In this document: positions 35,537 to 45,815 of the stretch, in pieces | How the letters are laid out: every line of letters begins with the position of its first letter | Numbering within the stretch: position 1 is the stretch's first letter | Source: Bradyrhizobium icense | GTDB lineage: Bacteria; Pseudomonadota; Alphaproteobacteria; Rhizobiales; Xanthobacteraceae | Assembly: GCF_001693385.1 (NCBI RefSeq) | Contig: NZ_CP016428.1 | Location: 6,510,001-6,574,000, forward strand | DNA length: 64,000 bases | Direction: 5' to 3' | Program-made: the position numbers and the translations under genes | The notes under the pieces: generated by a model | What the model was told of the DNA's origin: nothing | The model's input: only the letters and a program-made list of their open reading frames with translations | The model's database searches: none

Positions 35537-36025
35537 ATGAGCGCGTTTCGTCAAAGTGTCGAGGCCATGATTCCGGCGCTCCGCCGCTATGCACGCGCGC
35601 TCGCGCGCGATGCCGACATCGCCGACGATCTGGTGCAGGACACGCTGGTGCGCGCATTGCGTTCCGAGCGGCTGTTTCTCGGCGGCGATGTCAGGAGCTG
35701 GCTGTATACGATCCTGACCAATTTGAACAAGAACCGGCGTCGGTCGCTGGCACGGCGGCCGCAGTTTATGCCGCTGCTCGACAACAATCCGGACGCCAGC
35801 GGCACCGAGGCGGAGGGCCGCGACATTGCGCGCGCGCTGGCCACGCTGGTGGAAGAGCAGCGCTCGGTGCTGCTGCTGGTGATGCTGGAAGGGCTTAGCT
35901 ACCGCGAGGTCGCCGACATCCAGGGCGTGCCGATCGGCACCGTAATGTCCCGGCTTGCCCGCGCACGCGCCCATGTCAAGGCGTCGCTCGAGGGCGAGCG
36001 CGCGGCGCTGCGGCGGGTGAAATGA
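35537..36025 (+). CDS. ECF RNA polymerase sigma factor
   Basis: 162 residues from ATG 35537; a GTG at 35531 is also in frame. Region 2 reads AMIPALRRYARALARDADIA and LVQDTLVRALRS with DVRSWLYTILTN; region 4 reads LVMLEGLSYREVADIQGVPI and TVMSRLARARAHVK, the recognition helix. The sequence style matches PhyR/EcfG-neighbourhood or related ECF groups. The next gene encodes a membrane protein of anti-sigma type, so activity is probably held by that partner. Confidence 0.92.
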   Translation: MSAFRQSVEAMIPALRRYARALARDADIADDLVQDTLVRALRSERLFLGGDVRSWLYTILTNLNKNRRRSLARRPQFMPLLDNNPDASGTEAEGRDIARALATLVEEQRSVLLLVMLEGLSYREVADIQGVPIGTVMSRLARARAHVKASLEGERAALRRVK

Positions 36026-36092
36026 AGACGCCAAAAGGGTGCATGAAGCGCGTTACGCATAGGCTGATCAGGAATAGGCAGAGACGAAGACA

Positions 36093-36863
36093 ATGATCGA
36101 TCGCAATATCCCCGTCACCGAAGACGAGCTGCATGCTTACGTCGACGACGAGCTGCCGGCGGAACGCCGTGGCGACGTCGAAGCGTGGCTCGCCTCGCAT
36201 CCCGACGATGCCGTGCGGGTGCAGTCGTGGCGCACGATGGCGGAAGCGCTGCATGCCAGGTACGATTCGGTCATCGACGAGGCGGTGCCGAAACGGCTCG
36301 ATATCGAACGGCTGGTGCGGCAACCGCGCAAATGGGTGTACGGCGCGGTGGCAGCCACGCTGGCGGCGTTTGTGATCGGCGGCAGCGTTGGCTGGCTGGC
36401 ACGCGGCGCGGCTGCTGCGCCGTCGGCATTGCAGAATTTTACGATGGATGCGATCGAGGCGCACCGGCTCTATGTCGTCGAAGTCCGCCATCCCGTCGAA
36501 GTGCCAGGCAGCGAACGTAGCCATCTGCAGCAATGGCTAACCAAGCGCTGCGGCTGGATCGTCCGCGCACCCGAACTGACGGGTGCGGGGTTGAAGCTGG
36601 TCGGCGGACGGTTGTTGCCGGGTTCGGTAGGGCCGGCCTCGTTCCTGATGTATGAGAGCGCCTCGGGCGAGCGCTTCACGATCTACACTGCGAAGTCAGC
36701 CGCCGGGGCGATGCAGATGCGATACGCGGCGCAGGGCAAGGAGAGTTCACTGTTCTGGGCCGATGACGGGGTCATCTATGCGGTGGTTTCCACCGGAACC
36801 GACCGGGGCCGGCTCACCCAGATCGCCCAAGCCGTCTACGACCAGATGGAAAAGAAGGGCTAA
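36093..36863 (+). CDS. Membrane anti-sigma factor
   Basis: 256 residues. The N-terminal about 60 residues (TEDELHAYVDDELPAERRGD then VEAWLASHPDD) look like an anti-sigma domain, but the Cys ligands of the zinc form are absent. One membrane helix lies at about 83-104 (VYGAVAATLAAFVIGGSVGW). The periplasmic part is about 150 residues, with a single Cys (KRCGWIV). It directly follows the ECF gene, so it most likely binds and inactivates that sigma factor until an envelope signal is sensed. Confidence 0.87.
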   Translation: MIDRNIPVTEDELHAYVDDELPAERRGDVEAWLASHPDDAVRVQSWRTMAEALHARYDSVIDEAVPKRLDIERLVRQPRKWVYGAVAATLAAFVIGGSVGWLARGAAAAPSALQNFTMDAIEAHRLYVVEVRHPVEVPGSERSHLQQWLTKRCGWIVRAPELTGAGLKLVGGRLLPGSVGPASFLMYESASGERFTIYTAKSAAGAMQMRYAAQGKESSLFWADDGVIYAVVSTGTDRGRLTQIAQAVYDQMEKKG

Positions 36864-37272
36864 CCCGTAGCCCCCGGTGGAACGCAACGAGCCCCGGGAT
36901 CAGTGCGATCGGAGGCGTGTTCCCGGCTTGCGCAGAGCCCGTCATCGGGCGCGCATCTATCGGGGTGAAGAGCGGCGGATAAGCAACACCGCGCCGCTTG
37001 TCCAAATTCTGACATCGAAAATCTGGAATCAGAACACCGGTGCGTCTCACTAATGCACCGGGTGATCACGCGAAAATGAGTAGCGTTCGATCCGCCGATC
37101 GGCGCAAGCGGCCTCGATCGGGGTTTGGTACCGCGCTGGTCCCCCTTTCGAGGCCGCCCCTTTTTCCGGGAAACCCTTTGTTTCCAGGAAGAAAGCGCGT
37201 TTTTTGGGAAACTCCTGCTCGGAACCCCGCTCTCCAAATTCCACGTAAAAACTCCGCCGCGAACCGGCCGAA
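36864..37272. other. Intergenic region between convergent genes
   Basis: About 410 bases. The left end resembles a degraded REP element (GTAGCCCCCGGTGGAACGCA). Overlapping short ORFs on both strands have no recognised domain. No strong terminator is seen. Confidence 0.45.
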
Positions 37273-38223
37273 TCAGCCGAAATCGCTGCGTGGATTGTAC
37301 GTGTGGCCATCGCGCCACTTGTGCATCAATGCCTCAAGCTCGCTATCGTTCCCATCGGGCAAAATAATTCGGGTGATGACGAACAGATCCCCGGTTCCCC
37401 CGGGCTTGGGCAGGCCCTTGCCCTTGAGGCGGAAGGTGCGGCCGCTCGAGGTATTTTTCGGAATCGAGAGCTCGACCGCGCTGCCCAGGGTGGGCACGCG
37501 GACCTTGCCGCCCAGCACCGCCTCATAGAGCGTGATGGGCAGCTCCAGGCGCAAATCGCTGCCATCGACCTTGAAGAGGGGATGCGGGGCGATGCTGACG
37601 GTAATCAGAAGATCACCCGGCGGGTGACCCGGCGCGGTTTCGCCCTGCCCCTTCAGCCGGATCTGCTGACCGGCGGTGACGCCTGCGGGAATCCTGACGT
37701 TGAGCTCCTTGCCGGTCGGCAGACGGACGCGCTTTTCCCCGCCCTTGACGGACTCTTCCAGCGATACCGTCATCGCGACGTTCAGATCGAGATCGAGGCC
37801 GATTCCGCCGGTATCGAATTCAAAGCTCCGGCTGCCGCCGGCTCGTCCGCTCCTGGCTGCGCCGCCGAACATGCTGTTGAGGATATCCTCAAAGCCGGCC
37901 CCGCCCATGCCGCCGGGACTCCCGCCCGAGCGGAAGCTGTAGGACTCGAAGCCGCCGGGCCCGCCGGCGCGGCCGCCACCGGGAAAACCTTGGAAGCGCG
38001 GCTTGCCCTCGGCATCGATCTCGCCGCGGTCGAACTGCTTGCGCTTGTCCTCGTCGCCGATGATCTCGTTGGCCGAATTGATCTCGGAAAAGCGGGCAGC
38101 CGCCTTCGGGTCGTTCTTGTTGTTGTCCGGGTGATGCTTCTTGGCGAGCTTGCGATAGGCACTCTTGATCGCCGCAGCGCTGGCGCCCCGCGTCACCCCC
38201 AAGACCTCATAGGGGTCGCGCAT
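37273..38223 (-). CDS. DnaJ-family co-chaperone without zinc finger (CbpA-like)
   Basis: 316 residues. The J domain MRDPYEVLGVTRGASAAAIK contains HPD (KKHHPDNNKND, residues about 33-35), which stimulates DnaK. A Gly/Phe-rich linker follows to about residue 125. The C-terminal substrate-binding domains have KELNVRIPAGVTAGQQIRLK and SAVELSIPKNTSSGRTFRLK. The Cys-rich zinc domain of DnaJ is missing, so this is a type II J protein. Confidence 0.93.
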   Translation of the reverse strand: MRDPYEVLGVTRGASAAAIKSAYRKLAKKHHPDNNKNDPKAAARFSEINSANEIIGDEDKRKQFDRGEIDAEGKPRFQGFPGGGRAGGPGGFESYSFRSGGSPGGMGGAGFEDILNSMFGGAARSGRAGGSRSFEFDTGGIGLDLDLNVAMTVSLEESVKGGEKRVRLPTGKELNVRIPAGVTAGQQIRLKGQGETAPGHPPGDLLITVSIAPHPLFKVDGSDLRLELPITLYEAVLGGKVRVPTLGSAVELSIPKNTSSGRTFRLKGKGLPKPGGTGDLFVITRIILPDGNDSELEALMHKWRDGHTYNPRSDFG

Positions 38224-38350
38224 CCGTCACGTCTCCTTCACGGAAATTCAGTTCTTTGAAGCTTAGGGCAATTCGCCCGCTTTGGCTTCATCTGGGGAGC
38301 CAGTTGCATTTTTGCAACTACTCCCGGTCGCTTGAAAAGCGGTTTGAGGA

Positions 38351-38866
38351 TCATCCCCTCGTCCAGGGCTTGATCGTATGGATTTCCCATCGGCCATGGC
38401 CGGCCTTGCAGGCGGCGCCCTGCAGCCAGCTTTCCGAGCGGCCGTTGACGTAGCTCGCCAGGAAATCCCGGCAGGTGCGCCCGTCTTCCGCAGAATAGGC
38501 CTGCGACAGTGGCGTCACCGAGCCGCGCGCGCCGGTCTCCGGATTTTCCCAAGGCTGGCTGGAATCCTTGTTGCCCCTGGTCAGCACGTCGGAAGCGGCG
38601 GTGCGGGCAAAGGCGAGATCGCTCTCGGTCGGCACCTGCGGGGAGGCCGGTCGCTTGCCCAGCGCCCCCGTAACATCGGCGGCATCCGTCCTGGCGTAGG
38701 CATCCGGGCGCGACAGGCTGCAGCCACCCGAGCCGAGACCGATCAAAATCAACGTCATTACAGCGCCCCGCGGCCCGATCGCCGATAGGCCAACGCGTCC
38801 CCATGCCCTATATAGGGCGAGCCCGCATCGGGGCTGCAACGCGTTCTGGGACGCGAGGGTACGCAA
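38351..38866 (-). CDS. RT0821/Lpp0805-like surface lipoprotein
   Basis: 171 residues if started at TTG 38866, which has AGGAG six bases upstream; an ATG at 38758 gives 135 residues. A hydrophobic stretch ends [12 protein letters not shown], a plausible lipobox with Cys as lipid site. The C-terminal [20 protein letters not shown] with [10 protein letters not shown] is the signature of small surface antigens of this type. Function unknown. It is divergent from pdxH. Confidence 0.75.
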   Translation of the reverse strand: MRTLASQNALQPRCGLALYRAWGRVGLSAIGPRGAVMTLILIGLGSGGCSLSRPDAYARTDAADVTGALGKRPASPQVPTESDLAFARTAASDVLTRGNKDSSQPWENPETGARGSVTPLSQAYSAEDGRTCRDFLASYVNGRSESWLQGAACKAGHGRWEIHTIKPWTRG

Positions 38867-38880
38867 GTGGGACTCCTGAC

Positions 38881-39522
38881 ATGACGGACACGACCTCCAT
38901 CAAACACCCGACACCGTTAACATCGGGTGATTTTACCGCGGCCGAGGAACCGTTTGCGCTGTTCGCCGAATGGTTTGCAGAAGCCGTGAAGTCCGAGCCG
39001 AACGATCCCAACGCGATGGCGCTGGCGACCGTCGACAGCGACGGGCTGCCCGATGTCCGGATGGTGCTGATGAAGGGCTATGATGCGGATGGTTTTGTGT
39101 TCTACAGCCACATCGCCAGCCAGAAGGGCCGCGAACTCGCCGCAAATCCCAAGGCGGCTTTACTATTTCACTGGAAGTCGCTGCGCCGTCAGGTGCGCAT
39201 CCGCGGCAACGTATCGCCGGTAACGGATGAGGAAGCCGACGCCTATTTCGCGACGCGTCCAAAGCAGGCGCAGATCGGCGCCTGGGCCAGCAAGCAGTCG
39301 CAGCCGCTCGAGAGCCGCTTCGCCTTCGAGCAGGCGATCGCGCTGGTCGCGGCCAGATACGTCCTCGGCGAAGTGCCGCGCCCGCAGGGGTGGAGCGGCT
39401 GGCGCATTACGCCCCAGCGTTTCGAATTCTGGCACGACCGACCGTACCGCCTGCACGACCGCATCGAATTCCGCCGCGATGCGCCGGCACACGCCTGGAG
39501 CAAGGTGCGGCTCTATCCCTAG
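38881..39522 (+). CDS. pdxH: Pyridoxamine/pyridoxine 5'-phosphate oxidase
   Basis: 213 residues from ATG 38881. FMN-dependent oxidation of PNP/PMP to pyridoxal phosphate. Visible are [20 protein letters not shown] and [19 protein letters not shown], the phosphate-site region [12 protein letters not shown], and the C-terminal signature [18 protein letters not shown] ending HDRIEFRRD. Full length and intact. Confidence 0.96.
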   Translation: MTDTTSIKHPTPLTSGDFTAAEEPFALFAEWFAEAVKSEPNDPNAMALATVDSDGLPDVRMVLMKGYDADGFVFYSHIASQKGRELAANPKAALLFHWKSLRRQVRIRGNVSPVTDEEADAYFATRPKQAQIGAWASKQSQPLESRFAFEQAIALVAARYVLGEVPRPQGWSGWRITPQRFEFWHDRPYRLHDRIEFRRDAPAHAWSKVRLYP

Positions 39523-39528
39523 GACGCG

Positions 39529-39615
39529 CCGTCGTGGCAGGGCTTGTCCCGGCCATCCACGTCCCTCTATGTGACCAAACAAGACGTGGATGCCGGCACG
39601 AGGCCGTGCATGACG
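39529..39615. repeat. REP-like palindrome around CATCCACGTC/GACGTGGATG
   Basis: CATCCACGTC and GACGTGGATG face each other across about 20 bases, with partially matching outer arms (CGTGGCAGGG; GGCCGTGCATGACGG). This is a common intergenic repeat style in bradyrhizobia, between pdxH and the SDR gene. Confidence 0.65.
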
Positions 39616-39634
39616 GACAACGAGAGAACCGCTT

Positions 39635-40387
39635 ATGCCCTCTTCATCCAACGCGCCGCGGCGCACGTTGCTCTTGACCGGTGCCAGCCGCGGCATCGGT
39701 CATGCCACCGCGATCCGGTTCTCCTCGGCCGGCTGGCGCGTCATCACCTGTTCGCGGCACGCCTTCCCGGAAGTCTGCCCGTGGGGCGCAGGCCCTGAGG
39801 ACCACATCGAGGTCGACCTCGGCAGCCACGACGACACCGTGCGCGCGATTTCGGAGATCCGCAGGCGGCTCGAGAACGACGAACTGCATGCGCTCGTCAA
39901 CAACGCGGCAATCTCGCCGAAGGCGCCGGACGGCGGCCGTCTCGGCACCATGAACACCGACATCGAGACCTGGAGCCACGTCTTTCACGTCAACTTCTTC
40001 GCGCCGATCATGATCGCGCGCGGCCTGATCGAGGAGTTGAAACACGCCAGGGGCGCCGTGGTGAACGTCACCTCGATCGCGGGCTCGCGTGTGCACCCGT
40101 TCGCGGGCGCAGCCTATGCGACGTCGAAGGCGGCGCTTGCCGCGCTGACGCGCGAGATGGCGTTCGACTTCGGTCGCGTCGGCGTTCGCGTCAACGCGAT
40201 CGCGCCGGGCGAGATCGACACCTCGATCCTGTCGCCGGGCACCGAGAAGATCGTCGAGCAGCAGATTCCGATGCATCGCCTCGGCACGCCGGACGAGGTG
40301 GCGAAGATCATCTACGTGTTGTGTACGGAAACCAGTTCGTACGTGAACGGCGCCGAGATTCACATCAACGGCGGTCAGCACGTTTAG
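39635..40387 (+). CDS. Classical SDR oxidoreductase
   Basis: 250 residues. TGASRGIG at 15-22, NNAA at 89-92, catalytic Ser147 (VTSIAGS), YATSK with Tyr161 and Lys165, and the C-terminal GAEIHINGGQHV typical of FabG-like enzymes. The long segment GTMNTDIETWSHVFHVNFFA is ordinary. Substrate unknown. It follows pdxH by about 110 bases, with a repeat between, so joint transcription is uncertain. Confidence 0.9.
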   Translation: MPSSSNAPRRTLLLTGASRGIGHATAIRFSSAGWRVITCSRHAFPEVCPWGAGPEDHIEVDLGSHDDTVRAISEIRRRLENDELHALVNNAAISPKAPDGGRLGTMNTDIETWSHVFHVNFFAPIMIARGLIEELKHARGAVVNVTSIAGSRVHPFAGAAYATSKAALAALTREMAFDFGRVGVRVNAIAPGEIDTSILSPGTEKIVEQQIPMHRLGTPDEVAKIIYVLCTETSSYVNGAEIHINGGQHV

Positions 40388-40404
40388 GGCGTGACGCGAT
40401 CGCA

Positions 40405-40460
40405 CAGGCGTCGTGGCCCATCCTTCGAGACGCGCGCAAAGAGCGCGCTCCTCAGGATGA
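40405..40460. repeat. REP-like inverted repeat
   Basis: CATCCTTCGAGACGCGCGC and GCGCGCTCCTCAGGATGAGG pair imperfectly, matching the widespread CGAGACGC/GCTCCTCAGG intergenic element. It separates the convergent SDR and small zinc-ribbon genes. Confidence 0.65.
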
Positions 40461-40484
40461 GGTCGACGTTTGCGAATGCGATAT

Positions 40485-40706
40485 TCACTCCGCGCAAAAC
40501 TTCCGCTGCGCAGTGCGCAGAGCAGTCGCCGCAGCGACGTTGAACGTGCTCGAACACTCGTCCTCGTTCTCGCCGTCCGCCAGCACAGCACCGCAGTGCC
40601 GGCAAAGCCGCGTCGAGAACGCCTGCGCCTTGCCGACGCTCCGGTCCTGCTGATAGCGCGCAAGATCGATGACGTTGCGTGGCGACATTATGAGTTTCTC
40701 AACCAT
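40485..40706 (-). CDS. Small protein with a CxxC pair
   Basis: 73 residues from ATG 40706, with GAGGA upstream. MVEKLIMSPRNVIDLARYQQ is followed by LCRHCGAVLADGENEDECSS and a C-terminal Cys. The CRHC pair plus two later Cys could bind zinc. I know no function; such small proteins are frequent in this genus. Confidence 0.65.
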   Translation of the reverse strand: MVEKLIMSPRNVIDLARYQQDRSVGKAQAFSTRLCRHCGAVLADGENEDECSSTFNVAAATALRTAQRKFCAE

Positions 40707-40837
40707 GGGATCCTCGCGGCTTGAGAGACGCTTTATCGCAGACAAGTTTCGACCATTCGTTCAGTCCACCGCTCAAATTTTAGCGGTGGAATTGAGCCGA
40801 TCTTTCGTACGTGGGGAAGCCGCGGGGAACCGTTGCG

Positions 40838-41815
40838 CTACAGCCACTTCTTCCACTTGAAGAGCAAGTATGGCAGCACGGCTGCCATGAGCATCATGAC
40901 AAGCGCCATCGGGTAGCCGTGCGGCCATTCGAGTTCCGGCATCATCCTGAAGTTCATGCCGTAGATCGAAGCGATCAGCGTCGGCGGCATCAGCACCACC
41001 GCCATCACCGAGAACAGCTTGATGATATTGTTCTGCTGGAGATTGACGACGCCGAGCATGGCATCGAGGGCGAAGGTGATCTTGTTAGAGAGATAGGAGG
41101 CGTGGTCAGTCAGGGAACCGACGTCGCGCTGCATGGTCTTGAGCTGCTCGCGCATGTCCTTGGACCATTTGACGCCTTCGACCACCGCCGAGAGGAAGGT
41201 GACGACGCGACCGATCGAGACCAGGCTTTCGCGGATCTTCGAGACCAGATCCCCCTTGCGCCCGATCGCGATCAATATCTGCGCATATTGCTTGGCTTGC
41301 CGTTCGCTTTCGGGCTCGAAGATGTCGTGAGACACCTGGTCGACCTCGGCGCCGGCGCGCTCGAGAATGTCGGCACAGCGGTCGATCACCGCATCGAGCA
41401 GTTCCATCAGCACCATTTCGCCGGATATGCCCGGCGGGCATGAGCGCGCCAGCTTGTGCTCGACGAGAGCAAACGGCTTCGGCTCGTCGTAGCGCACCGT
41501 CACCAGACGGTGACCGGCGAGGATGAAGGTGACGGCCGTGGTCCTCGGCATATCGGTGTCGGATTGGCACATCAGCGTCGCGGTCATGAAGCGGGCGCCG
41601 TTCTCAATGTAGAGCCGGCTGGAAATCTCGATTTCCTGCATGTCTTCCCGGGTCGGCACCGCGATCCCGGCCAGCCGCTCGACCGCGCGGTCCTCCTGCA
41701 TCGTCGGGTTCAACAGGTCGATCCAGACCGCATTGTCCGGCAGCGCCGCTGGGTCCGTGGCCGGGAGCTTCTTGAGGGTGGAATCGAAGGGAACAAACAC
41801 CGAAAACATGGGCAA
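40838..41815 (-). CDS. corA: Magnesium/cobalt transporter CorA
   Basis: 325 residues. A long cytoplasmic domain rich in charged helices precedes two membrane helices at the C-terminus. The first ends in the selectivity motif GMN ([14 protein letters not shown]), and the last runs into a basic tail (LLFKWKKWL), the classical CorA layout. It forms a pentameric Mg2+ channel. ATG at 41815 with no close same-strand partner. Confidence 0.95.
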   Translation of the reverse strand: MPMFSVFVPFDSTLKKLPATDPAALPDNAVWIDLLNPTMQEDRAVERLAGIAVPTREDMQEIEISSRLYIENGARFMTATLMCQSDTDMPRTTAVTFILAGHRLVTVRYDEPKPFALVEHKLARSCPPGISGEMVLMELLDAVIDRCADILERAGAEVDQVSHDIFEPESERQAKQYAQILIAIGRKGDLVSKIRESLVSIGRVVTFLSAVVEGVKWSKDMREQLKTMQRDVGSLTDHASYLSNKITFALDAMLGVVNLQQNNIIKLFSVMAVVLMPPTLIASIYGMNFRMMPELEWPHGYPMALVMMLMAAVLPYLLFKWKKWL

Positions 41816-42212
41816 CTCCGGAACTTGGGCAGCGGCCTCTTGTTTCTGACGCGCTTTCTTAACGCCAACCGGTCCGAATTCGCTTCAGAACGCCACGGCT
41901 ACCCAGCGGCACTAAACCCGATTCTGGCAAGCGCTTCATGACCCGCACATCAACCGGCGGTCCATATTTATGGCAGCGACGTGGCACCCATGCGGCCCTA
42001 ATTCGGCCCCGACACACCCCCTGCCCACCAATCAGTCGAAAGGCGCAAAATTTGCGGCATAAAAGCCACAGCCGGCCTTCCGCAGCGCAGAATGGGCGCG
42101 CAAATGCTGGCATATCTGCCGGCTTTTGCGGATAATGGGATTAATGGAATCGTCGCGTTTGAGGCGCAAGATTGCGGCTTGCGAACGCCTGACTTTCGAT
42201 TGGAAGTACGCC
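41816..42212. other. Divergent promoter region between corA and the L,D-transpeptidase
   Basis: About 400 bases. No gene is supported. No clear magnesium-sensing leader structure is recognised upstream of corA. Confidence 0.45.
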
Positions 42213-42902
42213 ATGTCGTCGCTGAAAGTAATTTTGGGGCTGCTCGCCGCCGGTCTTGCCCTGTCCGGCTGCATGCCGGCAACCACCTATCAAGCCGCCC
42301 CTGAAGCCACCCTCAAGCCGAACGACAAGGCCCAGCTCGCCAAGGCGCGCTACGCCGCGGTCAAGCCCCCGGAGGCGTTCCGCCGCGCCATTGTCGACTA
42401 TCACCGCAAGGAACTGCCCGGAACAATCGTCGTCGATTCCGACAACCACTACCTCTATCTGGTCCAGGACGGCGGCAAGGCGATCCGCTATGGCGTCACC
42501 GTCGGCGAGGAAGCCCTCGCATTCTCGGGCATCGCGCGCGTCGGCAACATGGCGGAATGGCCGAAATGGACGCCGACCGCCGACATTCACAAGCGTATCG
42601 AAGGCCTGCCGGCTTCCGTGCCCGGCGGCGTCGACAATCCGCTCGGCGCCCGCGCGCTCTATTTGTACCAGGGCAGCCGCGATACGTTGTTCCGCATCCA
42701 CGGCACCAACCAGCCGGAATATATCGGCGCCTCGATCTCGTCGGGCTGCATCCGCATGACCAATGAGGACGTCATCGACCTCTACAGCCGGGTGAAGACC
42801 GGTACCGTGGTCGTCGTGCTGGAGCCCAAGCAGGGCGACTCGCCGTTCAATTCCAAGATGGCGCTGCAGGGCGGCGGCAACAGCGGCCCGATGGCGCAAT
42901 AG
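42213..42902 (+). CDS. L,D-transpeptidase lipoprotein (YkuD domain)
   Basis: 229 residues from ATG 42213. Signal MSSLKVILGLLAAGLALSGC with lipobox LSGC, so lipid-anchored. The catalytic domain carries TIVVDSDNHYLYLVQDGGKA and the active-site motif HGTNQPEYIGASISSGCIRM, with His and Cys. It forms 3-3 peptidoglycan cross-links or attaches proteins to the wall. A longer frame from 42126 is less likely. Followed by a hairpin terminator. Confidence 0.93.
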   Translation: MSSLKVILGLLAAGLALSGCMPATTYQAAPEATLKPNDKAQLAKARYAAVKPPEAFRRAIVDYHRKELPGTIVVDSDNHYLYLVQDGGKAIRYGVTVGEEALAFSGIARVGNMAEWPKWTPTADIHKRIEGLPASVPGGVDNPLGARALYLYQGSRDTLFRIHGTNQPEYIGASISSGCIRMTNEDVIDLYSRVKTGTVVVVLEPKQGDSPFNSKMALQGGGNSGPMAQ

Positions 42903-42930
42903 CCGGCAGCGGCTGGACCATATTCGAAGA

Positions 42931-44094
42931 TCAGGAGCGCCGGTTTTGCCGGCGCTTTTTCGTTGCGGGCTTCTCTTCGCGCGGCGGCTCGGCCTGATCC
43001 GACTTCTCGCGATTCGATTCCTCAGCGTCCGGCTTGGCAGCATCGGGCTTCGCATCAGACTTGTTCGCGCCAGACTTGTTCACGTCCGACTTGTTCATGT
43101 CCGACTTGGCGTCGTCGGGCTTGGCGGCGACCTCGCGCGACGGCGCTTCTTCGGGCCGTTCTGCCGGCAATAGCGGCGCTCTCTGCGGCAGCGGGTCCCA
43201 GACGTCCCATTGGCAGATCCGGTAGTTGCCGCGCCTTTCCATCAGATCGAGATGGATGTGATCCTCGTGGTACCAATCCGAGCCCGGGCCGAGCACCGTC
43301 GAGAACCGCGCGCAGGCGGAGTGCAGCACGGTCTCGCGCAATTCCCGCGGCACCGTGCGGTCCGTCAGCGAGATCAGGCGGCCGTTGGCGAGCTTGAAGG
43401 CGCGCACATCAAGCGCGTTGGCGCGGCCGTGCTCGGAGAGTTTTGCGCCGACGATGCGGTTACGGCCGCGGCACTCGTACGAATCGAAATTGTCGAGATC
43501 GGAGACCGAACTGCCGAGGCGTTCTGCCACCGGCGCAATGTCTTTCCGGATCCAGTCGGCCAGCGCTGAAGCCATGGTACAGCGCAGGATCGCCGCAGGC
43601 TTCACCGACACCCGCCGCTTGTCCGGCAGCACGATCGCCTCGAGCCGCACCAGGTCCTCGCCGCCGCAGCCGTTGGCGCCGCGGATGTCCGGGATGCTGG
43701 GCGCAATGGCGACTTCGTCCGTCAGCGCCAGGCGGCACGCGGATGGTTGTGGCGTGGGCTCCGGTGCAGGCGCCGCCTGCTCCCTCGTTTTGTCCTTCTC
43801 AGGCGCCGCCTGCTCCTTCTCGGCCGGCCCCTCAGGCTTGGCAGACGGCGCCTCCGCAGGGCGCGGCTTCGGCAGAGGCACCACCACGCGGCGTGCCTTT
43901 CCTCGTGCACGCGGCTGAAACTCCCTGAACAGATTGTCCCACGGCGCAGCGCGCGACGCTTTGGCCGCCCAGGCCGGCTCGACTGGCATGCCAATCAATA
44001 GCGCCGCGGCGGCAGCGGTAACCATTGCCGGTGCAATGCGGCCAAAGGCGCCATTAGCCCATTTTCGGCTTGCTTTCTGCGCGGTAAAGTTCAT
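42931..44094 (-). CDS. Extensin-family (DUF882-like) cell-wall protein
   Basis: 387 residues with a signal segment (MVTAAAAALLIGMPVEPAWA near residue 24-43). A Pro/Ala/Glu-rich linker lies at about 65-115. The extensin-like domain has NGCGGEDLVRLEAIVLPDKR, LSEHGRANALDVRAFKLANG and GPGSDWYHEDHIHLDLMERR, whose His/Asp set resembles zinc peptidases of the M15 type. The C-terminal about 70 residues are a degenerate repeat of SDxNKSD/AKPDA units ending in a basic tail. Probably a periplasmic peptidoglycan hydrolase; not proven. Confidence 0.88.
   Translation of the reverse strand: MNFTAQKASRKWANGAFGRIAPAMVTAAAAALLIGMPVEPAWAAKASRAAPWDNLFREFQPRARGKARRVVVPLPKPRPAEAPSAKPEGPAEKEQAAPEKDKTREQAAPAPEPTPQPSACRLALTDEVAIAPSIPDIRGANGCGGEDLVRLEAIVLPDKRRVSVKPAAILRCTMASALADWIRKDIAPVAERLGSSVSDLDNFDSYECRGRNRIVGAKLSEHGRANALDVRAFKLANGRLISLTDRTVPRELRETVLHSACARFSTVLGPGSDWYHEDHIHLDLMERRGNYRICQWDVWDPLPQRAPLLPAERPEEAPSREVAAKPDDAKSDMNKSDVNKSGANKSDAKPDAAKPDAEESNREKSDQAEPPREEKPATKKRRQNRRS
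42936..42960 (+). terminator. Intrinsic terminator of the L,D-transpeptidase gene
   Basis: AGCGCCGG-TTTTG-CCGGCGCT followed by TTTT. It overlaps the last codons of the convergent extensin-like gene. Confidence 0.8.
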
Positions 44095-44178
44095 TTCAAT
44101 TCCATGAACTTAACCCCGATCCGCGGGCAATGTTCGCGGGTCGTGCGGCAATAAAACAACCATCGGAGGGAAGTGCGT

Positions 44179-45807
44179 ATGCTCGGATTGATGCAAGACT
44201 GGCCTTTGCTTTGCCATCGGATTATCGAACACGCGGCGAAGTATCACGGCACGCAAGAGGTCGTCACGCGATCGGTCGAAGGTCCCATTCATCGCACCAA
44301 TTATGCCGAAATTCATGCACGCGCACTGAAGGTATCGCAACGGCTCGACCGCGACGGCATCAAGCTCGGCGACCGCGTCGCCACCATCGCCTGGAACACC
44401 TGGCGTCATCTCGAATGCTGGTACGGCATTATGGGAATCGGCGCGATCTGCCACACGGTCAATCCGCGGCTGTTCCCCGACCAGATCGCCTGGATCATCA
44501 ACCATGCGCAGGATCGCGCGGTGATAACCGACATCACCTTCGTGCCGATCCTGGAAAAGATCGCAGCCAACCTGCCGAGCGTCGAGCGCTACATCGTGCT
44601 GACCGACAAGGCGCACATGCCGCAGACCACGCTGAAGAACGCGGTCGCCTATGAGGACTGGATCGCGGAAGCCGACGGCAAGTTCGCCTGGAAGGACTTT
44701 GACGAAAATACCGCGGCCGCGATGTGCTACACCTCGGGCACCACGGGCGATCCCAAAGGCGTGTTGTATTCGCACCGCTCCAACGTGTTGCACGGGCTGA
44801 TGGCCAACAATGTCGACGCTCTCGGCACCAGCGCCGCCGAGACAATGCTGCCGGTGGTGCCGTTGTTCCATGCCAATAGCTGGGGCATCGCATTCTCCGC
44901 GCCCTCGATGGGCACCAAGCTGGTGATGCCCGGCGCCAAGCTCGACGGCGCTTCGGTCTATGAACTTCTCGACACCGAGAAAGTCACGCATACCGCCGGC
45001 GTGCCGACGGTATGGCTGATGCTGCTGAACCACATGGCGGCCGGCAATCTGAAGCTGCCCCATCTTAAAAGCGTGGTGTGCGGCGGCTCGGCGATGCCGC
45101 GCTCGATGATCAAGTCGTTCGTCGACATGGGCGTGCGCGTTCGCCACGCCTGGGGCATGACCGAGATGAGCCCGATCGGCACCGTGGCCGCGCTGAAGCC
45201 GCCGTTTGCCGAACTCACCGGCGAGGAGCGGCTCGACATCCTGCAGACGCAAGGCTACCCGCCGTTCGGCGTCGAGATGAAGATCACCGACGATGCCGGC
45301 AAGGAGCTGCCGTGGGACGGCAAGACCTTCGGCCGCCTCAAGGTGAGCGGGCCCGCGGTCGCCAAGGCCTATTTCAAGATCGATACCGACATCCTCGACG
45401 AGGAAGGCTATTTCGACACCGGCGACGTCGCCACCATCGACCAGCATGGCTACATGCGAATCACCGACCGATCCAAGGACGTCATCAAGTCCGGCGGCGA
45501 ATGGATCTCATCGATCGACCTCGAAAACCTCGCAGTCGGCCATCCCGCGGTCGCGGAAGCCGCCGTCATCGGCGTCTACCATCCCAAATGGGACGAACGT
45601 CCGCTGCTGATCGTCCAGCTCAAGGCCGGCCACCAGGCAAGCCGCGAAGACATCCTGAAATTCATGGATGGCAAGATCGCGAAATGGTGGATGCCCGATG
45701 ACGTCGTCTTCGTCGACGGCATCCCGCACACCGCAACCGGCAAGATCCTGAAGACCGCGCTACGCGACCAGTTCAAGAGCTACCGCTTCCCGAACGCGGC
45801 AGCCTGA
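44179..45807 (+). CDS. Long-chain fatty-acid--CoA ligase-like enzyme
   Basis: 542 residues from ATG 44179, with GGAGG nine bases upstream; a GTG at 44173 is closer to that site. It activates a carboxylic acid with ATP and CoA. The ATP loop is [20 protein letters not shown], the adenine-side block is [20 protein letters not shown], and the hinge and C-terminal part read [40 protein letters not shown] and TATGKILKT with the catalytic Lys. Similar to medium/long-chain ligases of Bradyrhizobium. Intact. Confidence 0.92.
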   Translation: MLGLMQDWPLLCHRIIEHAAKYHGTQEVVTRSVEGPIHRTNYAEIHARALKVSQRLDRDGIKLGDRVATIAWNTWRHLECWYGIMGIGAICHTVNPRLFPDQIAWIINHAQDRAVITDITFVPILEKIAANLPSVERYIVLTDKAHMPQTTLKNAVAYEDWIAEADGKFAWKDFDENTAAAMCYTSGTTGDPKGVLYSHRSNVLHGLMANNVDALGTSAAETMLPVVPLFHANSWGIAFSAPSMGTKLVMPGAKLDGASVYELLDTEKVTHTAGVPTVWLMLLNHMAAGNLKLPHLKSVVCGGSAMPRSMIKSFVDMGVRVRHAWGMTEMSPIGTVAALKPPFAELTGEERLDILQTQGYPPFGVEMKITDDAGKELPWDGKTFGRLKVSGPAVAKAYFKIDTDILDEEGYFDTGDVATIDQHGYMRITDRSKDVIKSGGEWISSIDLENLAVGHPAVAEAAVIGVYHPKWDERPLLIVQLKAGHQASREDILKFMDGKIAKWWMPDDVVFVDGIPHTATGKILKTALRDQFKSYRFPNAAA

Positions 45808-45815
45808 ATCAGACT

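Noticed and set aside
44110..45447. 445-residue minus-strand ORF across the acyl-CoA ligase
   Set aside because: Shadow frame; no domain and no ribosome site.
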